Origin: Aquimonas sp964586455
GTDB taxonomy: Bacteria > Pseudomonadota > Gammaproteobacteria > Xanthomonadales > Xanthomonadaceae
Reading direction: 5' to 3'
NCBI GenBank assembly: GCA_964586455.1
Contig: CAZPHV010000024.1
Location: 8,354 to 72,353 of the forward strand
Length of the DNA stretch: 64,000 nt
The position numbers and the translations under genes were made by a program. Positions 43,300 through 52,677 of the stretch are shown here, one piece after another. The notes below the pieces were generated by a model, which saw only the letters and a list, made by a program, of their open reading frames with translations, had not been told where the DNA came from and did no database searches. The stretch's first letter is position 1, and each line of letters opens with the position of its first letter.

Positions 43300-44943
43300 A
43301 TGCCGCATCCGCACTGGCCACCCGGGCTGCCCGAGCACCTCGAGCTGCCGCAGACTTCGCTGGGCTACAACCTTGAGGTCAGCGCGCGTCGCTATCCGCA
43401 GCGTGTCGCCATCCATTACTACGGTGGCACGCTCAGCTATGCGCAGCTGAGCGCAGAGGTCCGCGCGCTGGCTGGGTGGATGCGCGAGCGTGCCGGGGTC
43501 GACAAGGGCGACCGGGTTCTGCTGTATCTGCAGAACTGCCCGCAGTTCGTGATCGCCTACTACGCGGCCCTGCACATCGGTGCCGTGGTGGTGCCGGTGA
43601 ATCCGATGAACCTGCAGGAAGAAGTGCGCCACATCGCGGCCGACAGCGGTGCGAAGCTGGCGGTGTTCGGGCAGGAGCTGGCGCGCGGCATCCATGGCCT
43701 GATCGGTGCGCCCATCCCGCAGGCACTGATCGCCTGCTATCGCGACTACATCGACCCCGCCACCGATCTGCCACTGCCCGACGTGGTCACGGCGGAAGCG
43801 ATCGAACTGCAGGGCAGCACGTCATGGCGCGAGGCGATGGCGGCCGGGCTGGATCCGGGCCCGGATCAATGCGCACCCGACGATCTCGCGGTCATGCCCT
43901 ACACCTCGGGCACCACCGGTGCGCCCAAGGGCTGCCTGCACACCCATCGCAGCGTGATGCATACGGCCATCGCCGGACCCGAATGGACCTTCGCACCGAA
44001 AGACGCGGTGGTGATGGGGGCTTTGCCGCTGTTCCATGTCACCGGCATGCAGAACGGCATGAACACGCCGATCTTCCGCGGCAACAGCATGGTGCTGATG
44101 ACCCGCTGGGATCGTCGTTGTGTGGCAGAACTGATTGCCCGCCACCGGGTGAATGCATGGACGGCGATCCCGACCATGCTGTTCGATTTCCTGGCCCAGC
44201 CCGGGCTGGACCAGCTCGACGTGTCCTCGCTCAGCATCCTCACCGGCGGTGGCGCGGCGATGCCGCGCGCGGTCGCGGAGCGCATCCGCGCGCTGTGGGG
44301 CATCGACTATGTGGAGGGCTACGGCCTGTCCGAAACGATGGCCCCGACCCATCTGAACCCGGTGCATCGGCCCAAGGCCCAGTGCCTTGGGCTGCCGATC
44401 TTCGACACCACCGCCTGGGTGGTCGACCCCGACACGCTCGCCCGCGTCGAGCCGGGCGAAGTCGGTGAGATCGTGGTCGACGGCCCGCAGGTCTTCCTCG
44501 GCTACCACGGTCAGCCCGAGGCCACGCGCGCGGCCTTCATCGAGATCGAGGGCCGCCGCATGTTCCGCACCGGCGACCTCGCCCGCGTCGATGAGGACGG
44601 CTACTTCTTCATGGTCGATCGGCTCAAGCGCATGATCAATGCTTCAGGCTTCAAGGTCTGGCCGGCCGAAGTCGAGAACCTGCTGTTCGGTCACCCGGAC
44701 ATCCAGGAAGCCTGCGTGATCGGCAGCCGCGATCCGCATCGCGGCGAGACGGTCAAGGCGATCGTCGTGCCCAAGCCGGGCGCCACGCTTCGGCCCGACG
44801 AAGTCACCGCCTGGGCGCGTGAGCATATGGCCGCCTACAAGGTGCCGCAGGTGGTGGAAATCGCCGAATCGCTGCCGCGCAGTGCCACCGGCAAGGTGAT
44901 GTGGCGTGCGCTGCAGGAGCGCGAGCTGGCGGTGAAGTCGTGA
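43300..44943 (+). CDS. Acyl-CoA synthetase (AMP-forming ligase)
   Basis: A 547-residue adenylate-forming ligase: P-loop YTSGTTGAPKGCLHTH, GGGAAMP, YGLSETMAPTH, RTGDLARVDEDGYFFMVDR, RLKRMINASGFKVWPAEVE and the catalytic lysine in PRSATGKVMWR. It activates a carboxylic acid, probably medium- or long-chain or cyclic, to its CoA thioester, feeding the beta-oxidation enzymes encoded upstream. GGGAGGA lies nine bases before the ATG at 43300; the longer frame from 42973 runs through the 56-bp repeats. Its stop overlaps the GTG of the permease gene, starting a four-gene operon. Confidence 0.93.
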   Translation: MPHPHWPPGLPEHLELPQTSLGYNLEVSARRYPQRVAIHYYGGTLSYAQLSAEVRALAGWMRERAGVDKGDRVLLYLQNCPQFVIAYYAALHIGAVVVPVNPMNLQEEVRHIAADSGAKLAVFGQELARGIHGLIGAPIPQALIACYRDYIDPATDLPLPDVVTAEAIELQGSTSWREAMAAGLDPGPDQCAPDDLAVMPYTSGTTGAPKGCLHTHRSVMHTAIAGPEWTFAPKDAVVMGALPLFHVTGMQNGMNTPIFRGNSMVLMTRWDRRCVAELIARHRVNAWTAIPTMLFDFLAQPGLDQLDVSSLSILTGGGAAMPRAVAERIRALWGIDYVEGYGLSETMAPTHLNPVHRPKAQCLGLPIFDTTAWVVDPDTLARVEPGEVGEIVVDGPQVFLGYHGQPEATRAAFIEIEGRRMFRTGDLARVDEDGYFFMVDRLKRMINASGFKVWPAEVENLLFGHPDIQEACVIGSRDPHRGETVKAIVVPKPGATLRPDEVTAWAREHMAAYKVPQVVEIAESLPRSATGKVMWRALQERELAVKS

Positions 44944-46307
44944 GCGCAGGCGGCTGGCGCTGGGGCCCGTTCACGCTGCGGGTGCCTTTCCTGCACACGC
45001 GATTGCTGTGGCCGGAGTTCCTGCAGGGCCTGCTTGTCGCCACCAGCACCGGTCTGGCGCTGGTGCCGATTCTGATGGGCTACTTCGCGCTCAGCTTTGA
45101 AGAGTCGCTGGCGGTGAGCCTGCTGATCAGCGCCTTGCTGGTCAGTTCGATCTGGCTGTTCGGCGAGCCCTATGCGCCGGGCTGGAACACCGCCGCACTG
45201 CCGCTGGTGATGATCTTCGTGTTCAGCCGCTACGAAGATCCAGTCAGCCGCTTCCAGGCGATGACGGCGCTGTCGCTCAGTTTCGCCGCGATCGTTTTCG
45301 TTCTGGGCGTGACCGGTCTCGGCAAGCGGCTGATGCACTGGCTGCCGGCCACGCTGAAGGCCGGCATCCTGCTGGGCGCGGCTTTTGCCGCCTTCCGTCA
45401 GGTGTTCGTGGTGGACGCCGAGCGCTTCCTGCTGCAGCAACCGATCACCACCACCCTGGCCTGCGCAGTGGCCCTGGTGTGTCTGTTCTCGATTCCCTTC
45501 CAGCGCATGCGCGAGCGCTACCGCCTGTTCGGGTTCATGGCGGCGATGGGCCTGCTGCCGGGCTTCATCGTGGCGGCCGTGGTCGGCCCACTGGTCGGGG
45601 AAGTTCAGTACCAGATCGAATGGGGTTGGCTGCTGCCGCCGGTCGCGGACGCATTTGCCAAGATCTCGCCTTTCCATATCGGCTGGCCGCCGCTGGAGAT
45701 GTACATCGCCTGCCTGCCGCTGGTGCTGATGACCTATGTGATCCAGTTCGGCGACTGGGTCACCGGCGATGCCGTGCTGCACGAGGCGCAGCGCGCGCGG
45801 CCCGATGATCCGATCGACATCGACCACAATCGCGCGCATGTCGCACTGGCGATCCGCAACGCGCTGTCGGGCTTGGTCGCCCCCTTCTTCAGCACCCAGG
45901 GCAGCCTGTGGACCGGCGTGCACGTGGTGATCGCCAAGCGCTGGTCGGAGGGCCCGCGCGCGATGCGCGATCTGCACAGCGGCCTGATCAGCTACTACCT
46001 GATGGCCCTGCCCTTCATCTACTTCCTGCTGCCGCTGCTGACCGGGCTGAAGCCGCTGCTGGGCATCGCGCTGTCGCTGACCCTGGTGCTCACCGGCTTC
46101 GCCTGCGCCTATATCGCGATGGCGATCCCGCGCGAGCCAGCAGCGCGTGGGGCAGCACTGCTGACTGGGGCGGCGCTGGTCGCGTTCCCGCCCTGGATCG
46201 GCCTGCTGATCGGCGTCTTGGCCTGCGTGCTGCTGGTCGGGCGTGAGCACGAACAGCCGGCAGACACGGCCGGGGCTACAGCTCCACCGACCGGCTTCGA
46301 TACCTGA
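44940..46307 (+). CDS. Polytopic membrane permease (NCS2/SLC23-like)
   Basis: A 455-residue membrane protein with about 12 hydrophobic segments. Start is the GTG at 44940 that overlaps the ligase stop (GTGA), giving MSAGGWRWGPF. QFGDWVTGDAVLHE followed by NALSGLVAPFFSTQGSLWTG resembles the paired motifs of nucleobase/xanthine-uracil and sulfate-type (NCS2/SulP) transporters, but it is divergent. Between a CoA ligase and a thioesterase, it probably carries the substrate acid across the inner membrane (inference). The family assignment is moderate. Confidence 0.6.
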   Translation: MSAGGWRWGPFTLRVPFLHTRLLWPEFLQGLLVATSTGLALVPILMGYFALSFEESLAVSLLISALLVSSIWLFGEPYAPGWNTAALPLVMIFVFSRYEDPVSRFQAMTALSLSFAAIVFVLGVTGLGKRLMHWLPATLKAGILLGAAFAAFRQVFVVDAERFLLQQPITTTLACAVALVCLFSIPFQRMRERYRLFGFMAAMGLLPGFIVAAVVGPLVGEVQYQIEWGWLLPPVADAFAKISPFHIGWPPLEMYIACLPLVLMTYVIQFGDWVTGDAVLHEAQRARPDDPIDIDHNRAHVALAIRNALSGLVAPFFSTQGSLWTGVHVVIAKRWSEGPRAMRDLHSGLISYYLMALPFIYFLLPLLTGLKPLLGIALSLTLVLTGFACAYIAMAIPREPAARGAALLTGAALVAFPPWIGLLIGVLACVLLVGREHEQPADTAGATAPPTGFDT

Positions 46308-46359
46308 GCCTCGCCCGCTGCGGGCGTTGTAACTGTGACTGAACATTCCGGACACCCCG

Positions 46360-46788
46360 ATGAACCGATCCGACTTTCCCCACCTGTTGCCCATCCCGAC
46401 GCGCTGGAAGGACAACGATGTCTACGGCCACGTCAATAATGTCGAGTACTACAGCTACTTCGACACCGTCATCAACACCTGGCTGATCCGCCAGGGCGGG
46501 CTCGACATCCACCGCGGTCCGGTGATCGGGCTGTGCGCCGAATCGCACTGCAAGTTCATGAGCGAGCTGGCGTTTCCGGAAACGGTGGAGGCCGGGCTGC
46601 GGGTCGAGCACCTGGGGCGCTCCAGCGTGCGCTACGGCATCGGCCTGTTCCGCGAAGGGGTGGAAGCGCCCGCTGCGATCGGCTGGTTCGTGCATGTGTT
46701 CGTGGACCGCGAAACCCGGCGTTCGCAGCCACTTCCCGACGCGATTCGTTCGGCGCTGGAACCGCTGGTCGTGGAGCTGCCGCAGTGA
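46360..46788 (+). CDS. Hotdog-fold acyl-CoA thioesterase (4HBT/YbgC-like)
   Basis: A 142-residue single-domain hotdog protein with the motif TRWKDNDVYGHVNNVEYYSYFD; the aspartate and H/N of this stretch form the 4-hydroxybenzoyl-CoA-thioesterase-type active site. It hydrolyses acyl-CoA thioesters and could relieve CoA trapping in the pathway. ATG at 46360, 52 bp after the permease gene; its stop overlaps the GTG of the alcohol dehydrogenase. Confidence 0.88.
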   Translation: MNRSDFPHLLPIPTRWKDNDVYGHVNNVEYYSYFDTVINTWLIRQGGLDIHRGPVIGLCAESHCKFMSELAFPETVEAGLRVEHLGRSSVRYGIGLFREGVEAPAAIGWFVHVFVDRETRRSQPLPDAIRSALEPLVVELPQ

Positions 46789-47915
46789 AGGTTCGCGCCG
46801 CCGTGCTGCGCGCGTCAGGACTACCCGCGCCCTATGCGGAATCGCGTCCGCTTTCGATTGAAACGGTAGAGGTCGCCGCGCCCGGCGCGGGTGAACTGCG
46901 GGTGCGGGTGCTGGCGGCAGGCCTCTGCCATTCGGACCTGTCGGTGATCGAAGGCGTGCGCCCACGACCGCTGCCGATGCTGCTCGGGCACGAGGCCGCC
47001 GGCGAAGTCATCGAGGTCGGCGAACATGTGCGCGATTTCGCGCCCGGCGATCGCGTGGTCTTTTCATTCGTGCCGATGTGCGGACACTGCGAACCCTGCG
47101 CCAGCGGTCGCCCCGCACTGTGCGAACCCGGCGCAGCCGCGAACACCGCCGGCACTCTGCTCGGTGGCGGAGCGCGCTTGCTCGATGCCAGCGGCGCAGC
47201 GCTCAGGCACCACCTCGGCGTGTCCGGCTTCGCCGAAGCCTGCGTGGTGTCGGCGCGCTCGGCAGTCAAGATCGACCGCGCGCTTGAACCCGCCATCGCC
47301 GCCCTGTTCGGCTGCGCGGTGATGACCGGCGTCGGCGCCATCATCAACACCGCGCGCGTGCAGCCGGGCGAAAGCGTGGCGGTGTTCGGGCTCGGCGGAG
47401 TCGGGCTGGCAGCCCTGCTCGGCGCAGTCGCGAGCTCGGCGCAGCCGCTGATCGCAGTCGACCTGCAGCCCGACAAGCTCGAACTCGCGCGTGCGCTGGG
47501 CGCAAGCCACGTCGTCGATGCGCGCGACCCCGACGCAGTCGAACAGATCCGCACGGTCAGCCGTGGCGGCGTGCATCACGCCATCGAATCGGTGGGCCAC
47601 GAACGAGTTCTCGCCCAGGCCTACGCAGCGACCCGCCGCGGCGGCAGCACGGTCAGCGTCGGCCTGCCGCCGCCGGATCGACACCTGTCGATTCCCGCGG
47701 TCAGCCTGGTTGCGGAAGAACGCGTGCTGCGCGGGTCCTACATGGGCTCGGCCGTGCCCTCGCGCGATATTCCGCGCTACATCGCGTTGTACCGCGCCGG
47801 CCGTCTGCCGGTCGACCGCTTGCTGACCCACCGTCTGCGGCTGGACGACATCAACGCAGGCTTCGACCGGCTGGCCCGCGGCGAAGCGATCCGCCAGGTG
47901 ATCGAGTTCGACTGA
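46785..47915 (+). CDS. Zinc-dependent alcohol dehydrogenase
   Basis: A 376-residue medium-chain dehydrogenase. Catalytic zinc ligands C48 (GLCHSD) and H69 (GHE); the structural zinc lobe has C99, C102, C105 and C113 (CGHCEPCASGRPALC), so it is the class III-like zinc alcohol dehydrogenase type. The NAD motif is VFGLGGVGLAALLG. It starts at a GTG that shares bases with the thioesterase stop (GTGA). It oxidises an alcohol or reduces an aldehyde of the same pathway; substrate unknown. It ends the operon. Confidence 0.92.
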   Translation: MKVRAAVLRASGLPAPYAESRPLSIETVEVAAPGAGELRVRVLAAGLCHSDLSVIEGVRPRPLPMLLGHEAAGEVIEVGEHVRDFAPGDRVVFSFVPMCGHCEPCASGRPALCEPGAAANTAGTLLGGGARLLDASGAALRHHLGVSGFAEACVVSARSAVKIDRALEPAIAALFGCAVMTGVGAIINTARVQPGESVAVFGLGGVGLAALLGAVASSAQPLIAVDLQPDKLELARALGASHVVDARDPDAVEQIRTVSRGGVHHAIESVGHERVLAQAYAATRRGGSTVSVGLPPPDRHLSIPAVSLVAEERVLRGSYMGSAVPSRDIPRYIALYRAGRLPVDRLLTHRLRLDDINAGFDRLARGEAIRQVIEFD

Positions 47916-48278
47916 AGGCTGTGGGCTTCGCAAGCTCAAACCGGTCGCTGAAAGATGGATCCCGCACCCGTCTGATCCGCGCGATCAGCTGCCGCAGAGC
48001 CTACAGTGCGGGTCACGGCACGGGCTCGAGAAGCACTGCTCGGCTCGAATGTCGGCGGTAGCGACACCCTAAGAGCAGCGGAGCAAGCTCCGCTCTACAG
48101 GAACTACAGGAACCTCGATACGCAAAGCGGGGCTGAGAAGCTTTCATTTGAATCCGTCGCCGGCTTGAACCCGCTGCAGGGCGGCCGGCGTGCGGGCGGA
48201 CCCATGTACAAAGTCATGCTTTCACGCACCCAAACTCAAACGTTATAGTGTTTCATTAACGTCGCCGAGTTTGCCCTG
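47916..48278. other. Intergenic region with hairpin and operator-like repeat
   Basis: 363 bp between the dehydrogenase operon and the TonB receptor. agcggagc/gctccgct with a 2-nt loop (48077-48094) is a strong hairpin and may end the upstream operon. The right end is AT-rich and holds the inverted repeat at 48240-48262. Confidence 0.5.
48240..48262. promoter_or_regulatory. Inverted repeat ACGTTA-N11-TAACGT before the TonB receptor
   Basis: Perfect 6-bp arms with an 11-bp spacer lie 17 bp upstream of the start codon at 48279, in an AT-rich stretch (aaacgttatagtgtttcatt). It does not match a Fur box. A repressor site is possible. Confidence 0.4.
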
Positions 48279-50483
48279 ATGCCCGCCCCTTGCTTCGCCC
48301 CACTGCCCGCCTCGACCTTTCTCCTCCCCGCATCCGCGCCGATTCGGCGCCGGCACCTCACGACCGCGCTGCAACAGGCGCTGCTGCTTGGACTCGCCCT
48401 CCCGCTTTGCAGCCTCGCCGACGCCAATACAGCGCTCGAGGCCAGCCAGCTCGACCGAATCGAAGTGGTGGGCCGCAGCCTGTCCGGCACCTACTACGCC
48501 GACGAGGCCGCGGGCGCGAAGACCGGCCTGCCCCTGCGCGAGCTGCCTCAATCCGTACGGGTGCTGTCACGCCAGGCGATCGACGACCTCGGCGCGCTGC
48601 GCTTGTCCGACACGGTCGACTACGTCGGCGGTGTTTCGCGTCAGAACAACTTTGGTGGGCTGTGGGACAACCTCGCGCTGCGCGGCCTGCCCGGCAACGA
48701 GAACACCGGCAGTGCGCTGCTTCTGAACGGGTTCTCGGCCAACCGCGGCTTCAATGCGCCGCGCGATACCGCCGATGTCGAGCGCTTCGAATTCCTCAAG
48801 GGCCCGGCTTCGGCGCTGTACGGCAGCAGTGAGCCCGGCGGCACCGTCAACGTGGTCAGCAAGCGACCGCTGTGGCAGCCTGCGTCTTCCGTTGAGCTGT
48901 ATGCCGGAAGCCATGAATTCGGGCGTGCAGCACTCGACAGCACCGGCCTGGTCGGCGAAAACCTCGCCTGGCGTCTGAACGCAGCGGTCGAAGACCGCGA
49001 CAGCTTTCGCAACGTCGTCAACCAGCAGCGTCGTCTGCTCGCACCTGCGCTGACCTGGAAACTCGGCCTGGACACCGAGATCAACTACGTCGGCCAGTGG
49101 CTGCGTCACGAGGCGGTGCTCGATCGCGGCGTGCCGGCCATCGAGGGACGCCTCGGCGTGGTACCGATCGAGCGCTTCAACGGCGAACCGGGCGATGGTC
49201 GGGTGCGCCTGGGGAACGCCCAACATCAGCTGAGCCTGGACCACGCCCTTGATGAAACCTGGACCCTTCGCGGCGCGCTCTCGCGCAAGGACAGCAGCCT
49301 GCGCGGCTTCTCGACCGAGCCCTCCTTTGTCGAGGCGGACGGCCGCACGCTGCGCCGGCAGCGCCGCTTCCGCGACTATGAGTCCGACGACACCGCGATC
49401 CAGATCGAGGCCATTGGACGATTCGATGGCGGGAGCGTCAGCCACGAGCTCCTGCTCGGCGTCGAACACTACCAATTCGATCTGCAGCAGCTGATGCTGC
49501 GGGTCAATCCAACAGCTGCCGCGCCGTATGCGATCGATCTGTTGAACCCGTCGTACGGACAAGCGCTGCCGATACCGCTGCCCAACACCGACACCTTCGA
49601 GCAGCAGCGCAGTACGGCCTTCTATCTGCAGGACGCAATCAGCCTCGGCGAGCGCTGGCGCTTGATCGCGGCCCTGCGCGGCGAACGCTTCCAGCAGGAC
49701 TTCGAGAACCGTCGCAGCGGCCGCGCTACCGACATCGGCCTGACCGAATGGGTGCCGCGACTGGGCCTGTCCTGGCTCGGGAGGGATGGCTATACCGTAT
49801 TCGCGAACGTCGGTGAATCGTTCCGGCCCAACGCCGGCAGCGACGTCAACGGAATCGGCTTCGATGCCGAGGCCGGCCGAGCCTTCGAGACGGGCGCCAA
49901 GTGGGAGCATCGCAGCGGCGACTTCGGCGCCACCGTCACCGCATTCCACATTGACAAGCGCAATGTGCTCACGGGCGACCCGGCCAATCCGGGGTTCTCG
50001 ATTGTCGCCGGTGAAGTGCGCAGCCGCGGCATCGAGTTCGACGCCTCGGGTCGACTCGGCGAGCACTGGCGCCTGAACGCAGCCTGGGTCCAGCTGGATG
50101 CCGAAGTGAGGCGCGACAATGTGCTTGAAGTCGGCAGCCCGCTGATCAATGTGCCGCGTCGCAATGGCAGCGTGCTGGCCGTGCATGAGCGCACCCTGGG
50201 CGCGGGCCTGATCGGACTGGGTGGCGGCCTGACCCACGTCGGTGAGCGCGCGGGCGAGACCCGCACGCGCGCCGAAGCGGAGAACGGCGTGCAGCTGTTC
50301 CGGCTGCCGGCCTACACCACCGCCAAGCTGGTGGCGTACTGGAAGCCGAACGATCGTCTGAGCCTGTCGCTGGACGTCGACAATGTGTTTGATCGCGAAC
50401 ACTACGTCAGCTCGGTGTTCCGCACCTGGGTCACGCCGGGCGAAGCCCGTCGCATCACGATCGGCGCGCAGGTGCGGTTCTGA
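48279..50483 (+). CDS. TonB-dependent siderophore-type receptor
   Basis: A 734-residue receptor: export signal with a late hydrophobic core (ALLLGLALPLCSLADA), TonB-box-like LDRIEVVG, plug with LPQSVRVLSRQAIDDLG, LRGLPGNENTG and VERFEFLKGPASALYGSSEPGGTVNVVSKRP, then the barrel ending RRITIGAQVRF with a terminal aromatic. The plug sequence is that of the FpvA/FhuA-like ferri-siderophore group. The stop is 2 bp before the ATG-bearing ABC ATPase gene, so the receptor and an ABC-2 system are one operon, which is not the usual siderophore import ABC (no binding protein). Confidence 0.92.
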   Translation: MPAPCFAPLPASTFLLPASAPIRRRHLTTALQQALLLGLALPLCSLADANTALEASQLDRIEVVGRSLSGTYYADEAAGAKTGLPLRELPQSVRVLSRQAIDDLGALRLSDTVDYVGGVSRQNNFGGLWDNLALRGLPGNENTGSALLLNGFSANRGFNAPRDTADVERFEFLKGPASALYGSSEPGGTVNVVSKRPLWQPASSVELYAGSHEFGRAALDSTGLVGENLAWRLNAAVEDRDSFRNVVNQQRRLLAPALTWKLGLDTEINYVGQWLRHEAVLDRGVPAIEGRLGVVPIERFNGEPGDGRVRLGNAQHQLSLDHALDETWTLRGALSRKDSSLRGFSTEPSFVEADGRTLRRQRRFRDYESDDTAIQIEAIGRFDGGSVSHELLLGVEHYQFDLQQLMLRVNPTAAAPYAIDLLNPSYGQALPIPLPNTDTFEQQRSTAFYLQDAISLGERWRLIAALRGERFQQDFENRRSGRATDIGLTEWVPRLGLSWLGRDGYTVFANVGESFRPNAGSDVNGIGFDAEAGRAFETGAKWEHRSGDFGATVTAFHIDKRNVLTGDPANPGFSIVAGEVRSRGIEFDASGRLGEHWRLNAAWVQLDAEVRRDNVLEVGSPLINVPRRNGSVLAVHERTLGAGLIGLGGGLTHVGERAGETRTRAEAENGVQLFRLPAYTTAKLVAYWKPNDRLSLSLDVDNVFDREHYVSSVFRTWVTPGEARRITIGAQVRF

Positions 50484-50485
50484 GC

Positions 50486-51226
50486 ATGGCCACGACCTCT
50501 TCCGACGTGCGCATCGACATCCGCGGCCTGCGCCACAGCTACGCAGCCCAGCCGGTTCTGCGTGGCCTGGATCTGCAGGTCCGCAGCGGCGAGCTGTATG
50601 CCCTGCTGGGCGGCAACGGCGCCGGCAAGTCGACCACGGTCTCGGCCCTGCTCGGCCTGCTGAAGCCGGACGCCGGCGAACTGCGGGTTGCCGGAGTGAA
50701 TGTTCTTACCCATCCCAATGAAGCGCGTGCCAGATTGGCCTACGTGGCCGAGAGCGTGGCCCTGTATGAACACCTCAGCGCGGTGGAGAACCTCGACTAT
50801 TTTCTGGCCCTCGCCGGGGTTGATCCCGAGCCAAAACGCGTGCTTGAACCCGCGTTGATGGCCGTGGGCCTGCCCCCGGAAGCCTGGCAGCGGCCGCTGT
50901 CAGGCTATTCAAAGGGCATGCGCCAGAAGACTGCGATCGCCCTCGCACTGGCCCGTCGCACGCCAGTACTGATTCTCGATGAACCCGGCTCCGGCCTTGA
51001 CCCGCGGGCCACGCAGGAGTTGAACGCGCTGCTGCTGGAGCTGAAAGCCGAGGGCGTGGCCATCCTGATGGTCACCCACGATCTGCTGTCGGTGGTCGAC
51101 ATCGCCGATCGCATCGGCTTTCTTGCCGAAGGTCGCATCGTTGAGGAACTCAGCGCCGCCGGCCCCGAGCGTTTCGATCTGGCCGCCCTGCACCGACGCT
51201 ACGCGCAGGCGGCGTTGCCCACGTGA
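50486..51226 (+). CDS. ABC transporter ATP-binding protein
   Basis: A 246-residue ATPase: Walker A GGNGAGKS, Q-loop YVAESVALYEHL, signature SGYSKGMRQKTAIALAL, Walker B VLILDEPGSGLDP and H-loop VTHDL. This is the ABC-2 (export/NosF-like) subgroup. It overlaps the next gene by GTGA and should energise the two membrane proteins that follow. Confidence 0.93.
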   Translation: MATTSSDVRIDIRGLRHSYAAQPVLRGLDLQVRSGELYALLGGNGAGKSTTVSALLGLLKPDAGELRVAGVNVLTHPNEARARLAYVAESVALYEHLSAVENLDYFLALAGVDPEPKRVLEPALMAVGLPPEAWQRPLSGYSKGMRQKTAIALALARRTPVLILDEPGSGLDPRATQELNALLLELKAEGVAILMVTHDLLSVVDIADRIGFLAEGRIVEELSAAGPERFDLAALHRRYAQAALPT

Positions 51227-52677
51227 GCACCGTTTCGATGGAACTCACGCTTCGACGCCCGGCCCGCACCGGCACCTTGCGGCGGATCGCCCGCGAAGAG
51301 CTGCGCTGGCTGTGGCGCAACGGGCTCACCCGCGCCGCCGCGCTGCTGATGCTGGCCCTGCTGCTGACCGCCACACTTGCAGCCGTCGAGCAGCGCGACG
51401 CGCAGGAGGCGGCACGGGCGCGCGCGCAGGCCACCAGCGACCAGGCCTTTCTCGACCAGCCCGAACGGCATCCGCATCGGGTTGTGCACTACGGGCAGTT
51501 CGCGCTGCGTCCGCTGGGGCCGCTGGCCTTCTTCGACTTCGGGGTGGATGCCTACAGCGGCCGGCTGCTGTATCTGGAAGGTCATCGTCAGAACAGCGCC
51601 AACTTCGGCGATGCGCGCCAGTCCTCACTGCTGCTGCGCTTCGGCCAGCTGAGCCCCGCCTTTGTGCTGCAGTTGCTGGCGCCGCTGCTGATCGTGTTCA
51701 TGGCGCACGCGGCAATCGCCCGCGAACGCAGCGGCGGCAGCCTGCGTGCGCTGCGCGTACAGGGTTTGAGCGTGGGCCAGATCGCACTCGGCAAGCTGCT
51801 CGCGCACTCGGGCGTGGCCCTGGCCCTGGCGGCCCCGGCCTTGCTCGCGCTGATCCTCATCGGCGCCGCGCATGCCGCGTTCGGGGCATCAGTCCTGCTG
51901 GCAGTCCTGTATGCCCTGTACCTGCTGGGCTGGGTGCTGCTGACCCTGCCGGCCTCGCTGCTGGCACCGCGTCCCCGTGAGGCCCTGCTGGCCGGGCTGT
52001 CGCTGTGGGTGCTGCTGTGTGTGGCACTGCCGCGGTTGGGCGCCGACACGATTGCCGCGGCCACGCCACTGCCAACGCGCGTTGCCACCGATATCGGCGT
52101 GCAGAAAGCACTGGCCGCGATCGGTGACAGCCACAACCCCGATGACCCGCACTTCAGCGCCTTTCGCCAAGCTGTGCTGCAACGCTACGGGGTCGACCGC
52201 ATCGAAGACCTGCCGGTCAACTACAGCGGCATCGTGATGCAGGAAGGCGAACGCCTGACCAGTGAGCTGTTCGAGCAGGAAGCCGAGGCCGTACAGCAGC
52301 TGGAGCGAACCCAGTCAGCGCAGCTGGCTATGCTCGGTTGGGTCAGCCCGCTGCTGGCGCTGCGCCCGGCATCGATGCGTCTGGCAGGGTCTGACCCGGA
52401 CACCCATCGCGCCTTCCTGGCCCAGGCAGAAGCGCATCGATATGCTTTCGTGCAGGCCCTGAACGTTCTGCATGCGGAGCAGATCCAGCGCGTCAACGAC
52501 CGCGACCAGAAGCTCTCGCGCGAGCAGTGGCAGACGCTGCCGCGCTTCGAGTTTGTCGCGCCAGTGCGAGGCCTCGATAGCACGCTACTGTCGGCCTTGA
52601 GCGCGCTCGGGCTGTGGCTGCTGGTGCCCGCTCTCGTGCTCAGGCACTGCTGCGCCCGGGCGGAGACGCGGCCATGA
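51223..52677 (+). CDS. ABC-2 type permease, DUF3526-like (first of pair)
   Basis: A 484-residue membrane protein: one N-terminal helix (GLTRAAALLMLALLLTATLAAV), a periplasmic loop of about 100 residues, a block of five hydrophobic segments (about 140-280), another long loop and a C-terminal helix. This layout and the tandem pairing match DUF3526-type ABC-2 permeases. The start is the GTG at 51223 within the ATPase stop. It resembles the next gene in topology and motifs (ARERSGG / SERESGR), so the two probably form a heterodimeric channel. Confidence 0.8.
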   Translation: MSTVSMELTLRRPARTGTLRRIAREELRWLWRNGLTRAAALLMLALLLTATLAAVEQRDAQEAARARAQATSDQAFLDQPERHPHRVVHYGQFALRPLGPLAFFDFGVDAYSGRLLYLEGHRQNSANFGDARQSSLLLRFGQLSPAFVLQLLAPLLIVFMAHAAIARERSGGSLRALRVQGLSVGQIALGKLLAHSGVALALAAPALLALILIGAAHAAFGASVLLAVLYALYLLGWVLLTLPASLLAPRPREALLAGLSLWVLLCVALPRLGADTIAAATPLPTRVATDIGVQKALAAIGDSHNPDDPHFSAFRQAVLQRYGVDRIEDLPVNYSGIVMQEGERLTSELFEQEAEAVQQLERTQSAQLAMLGWVSPLLALRPASMRLAGSDPDTHRAFLAQAEAHRYAFVQALNVLHAEQIQRVNDRDQKLSREQWQTLPRFEFVAPVRGLDSTLLSALSALGLWLLVPALVLRHCCARAETRP

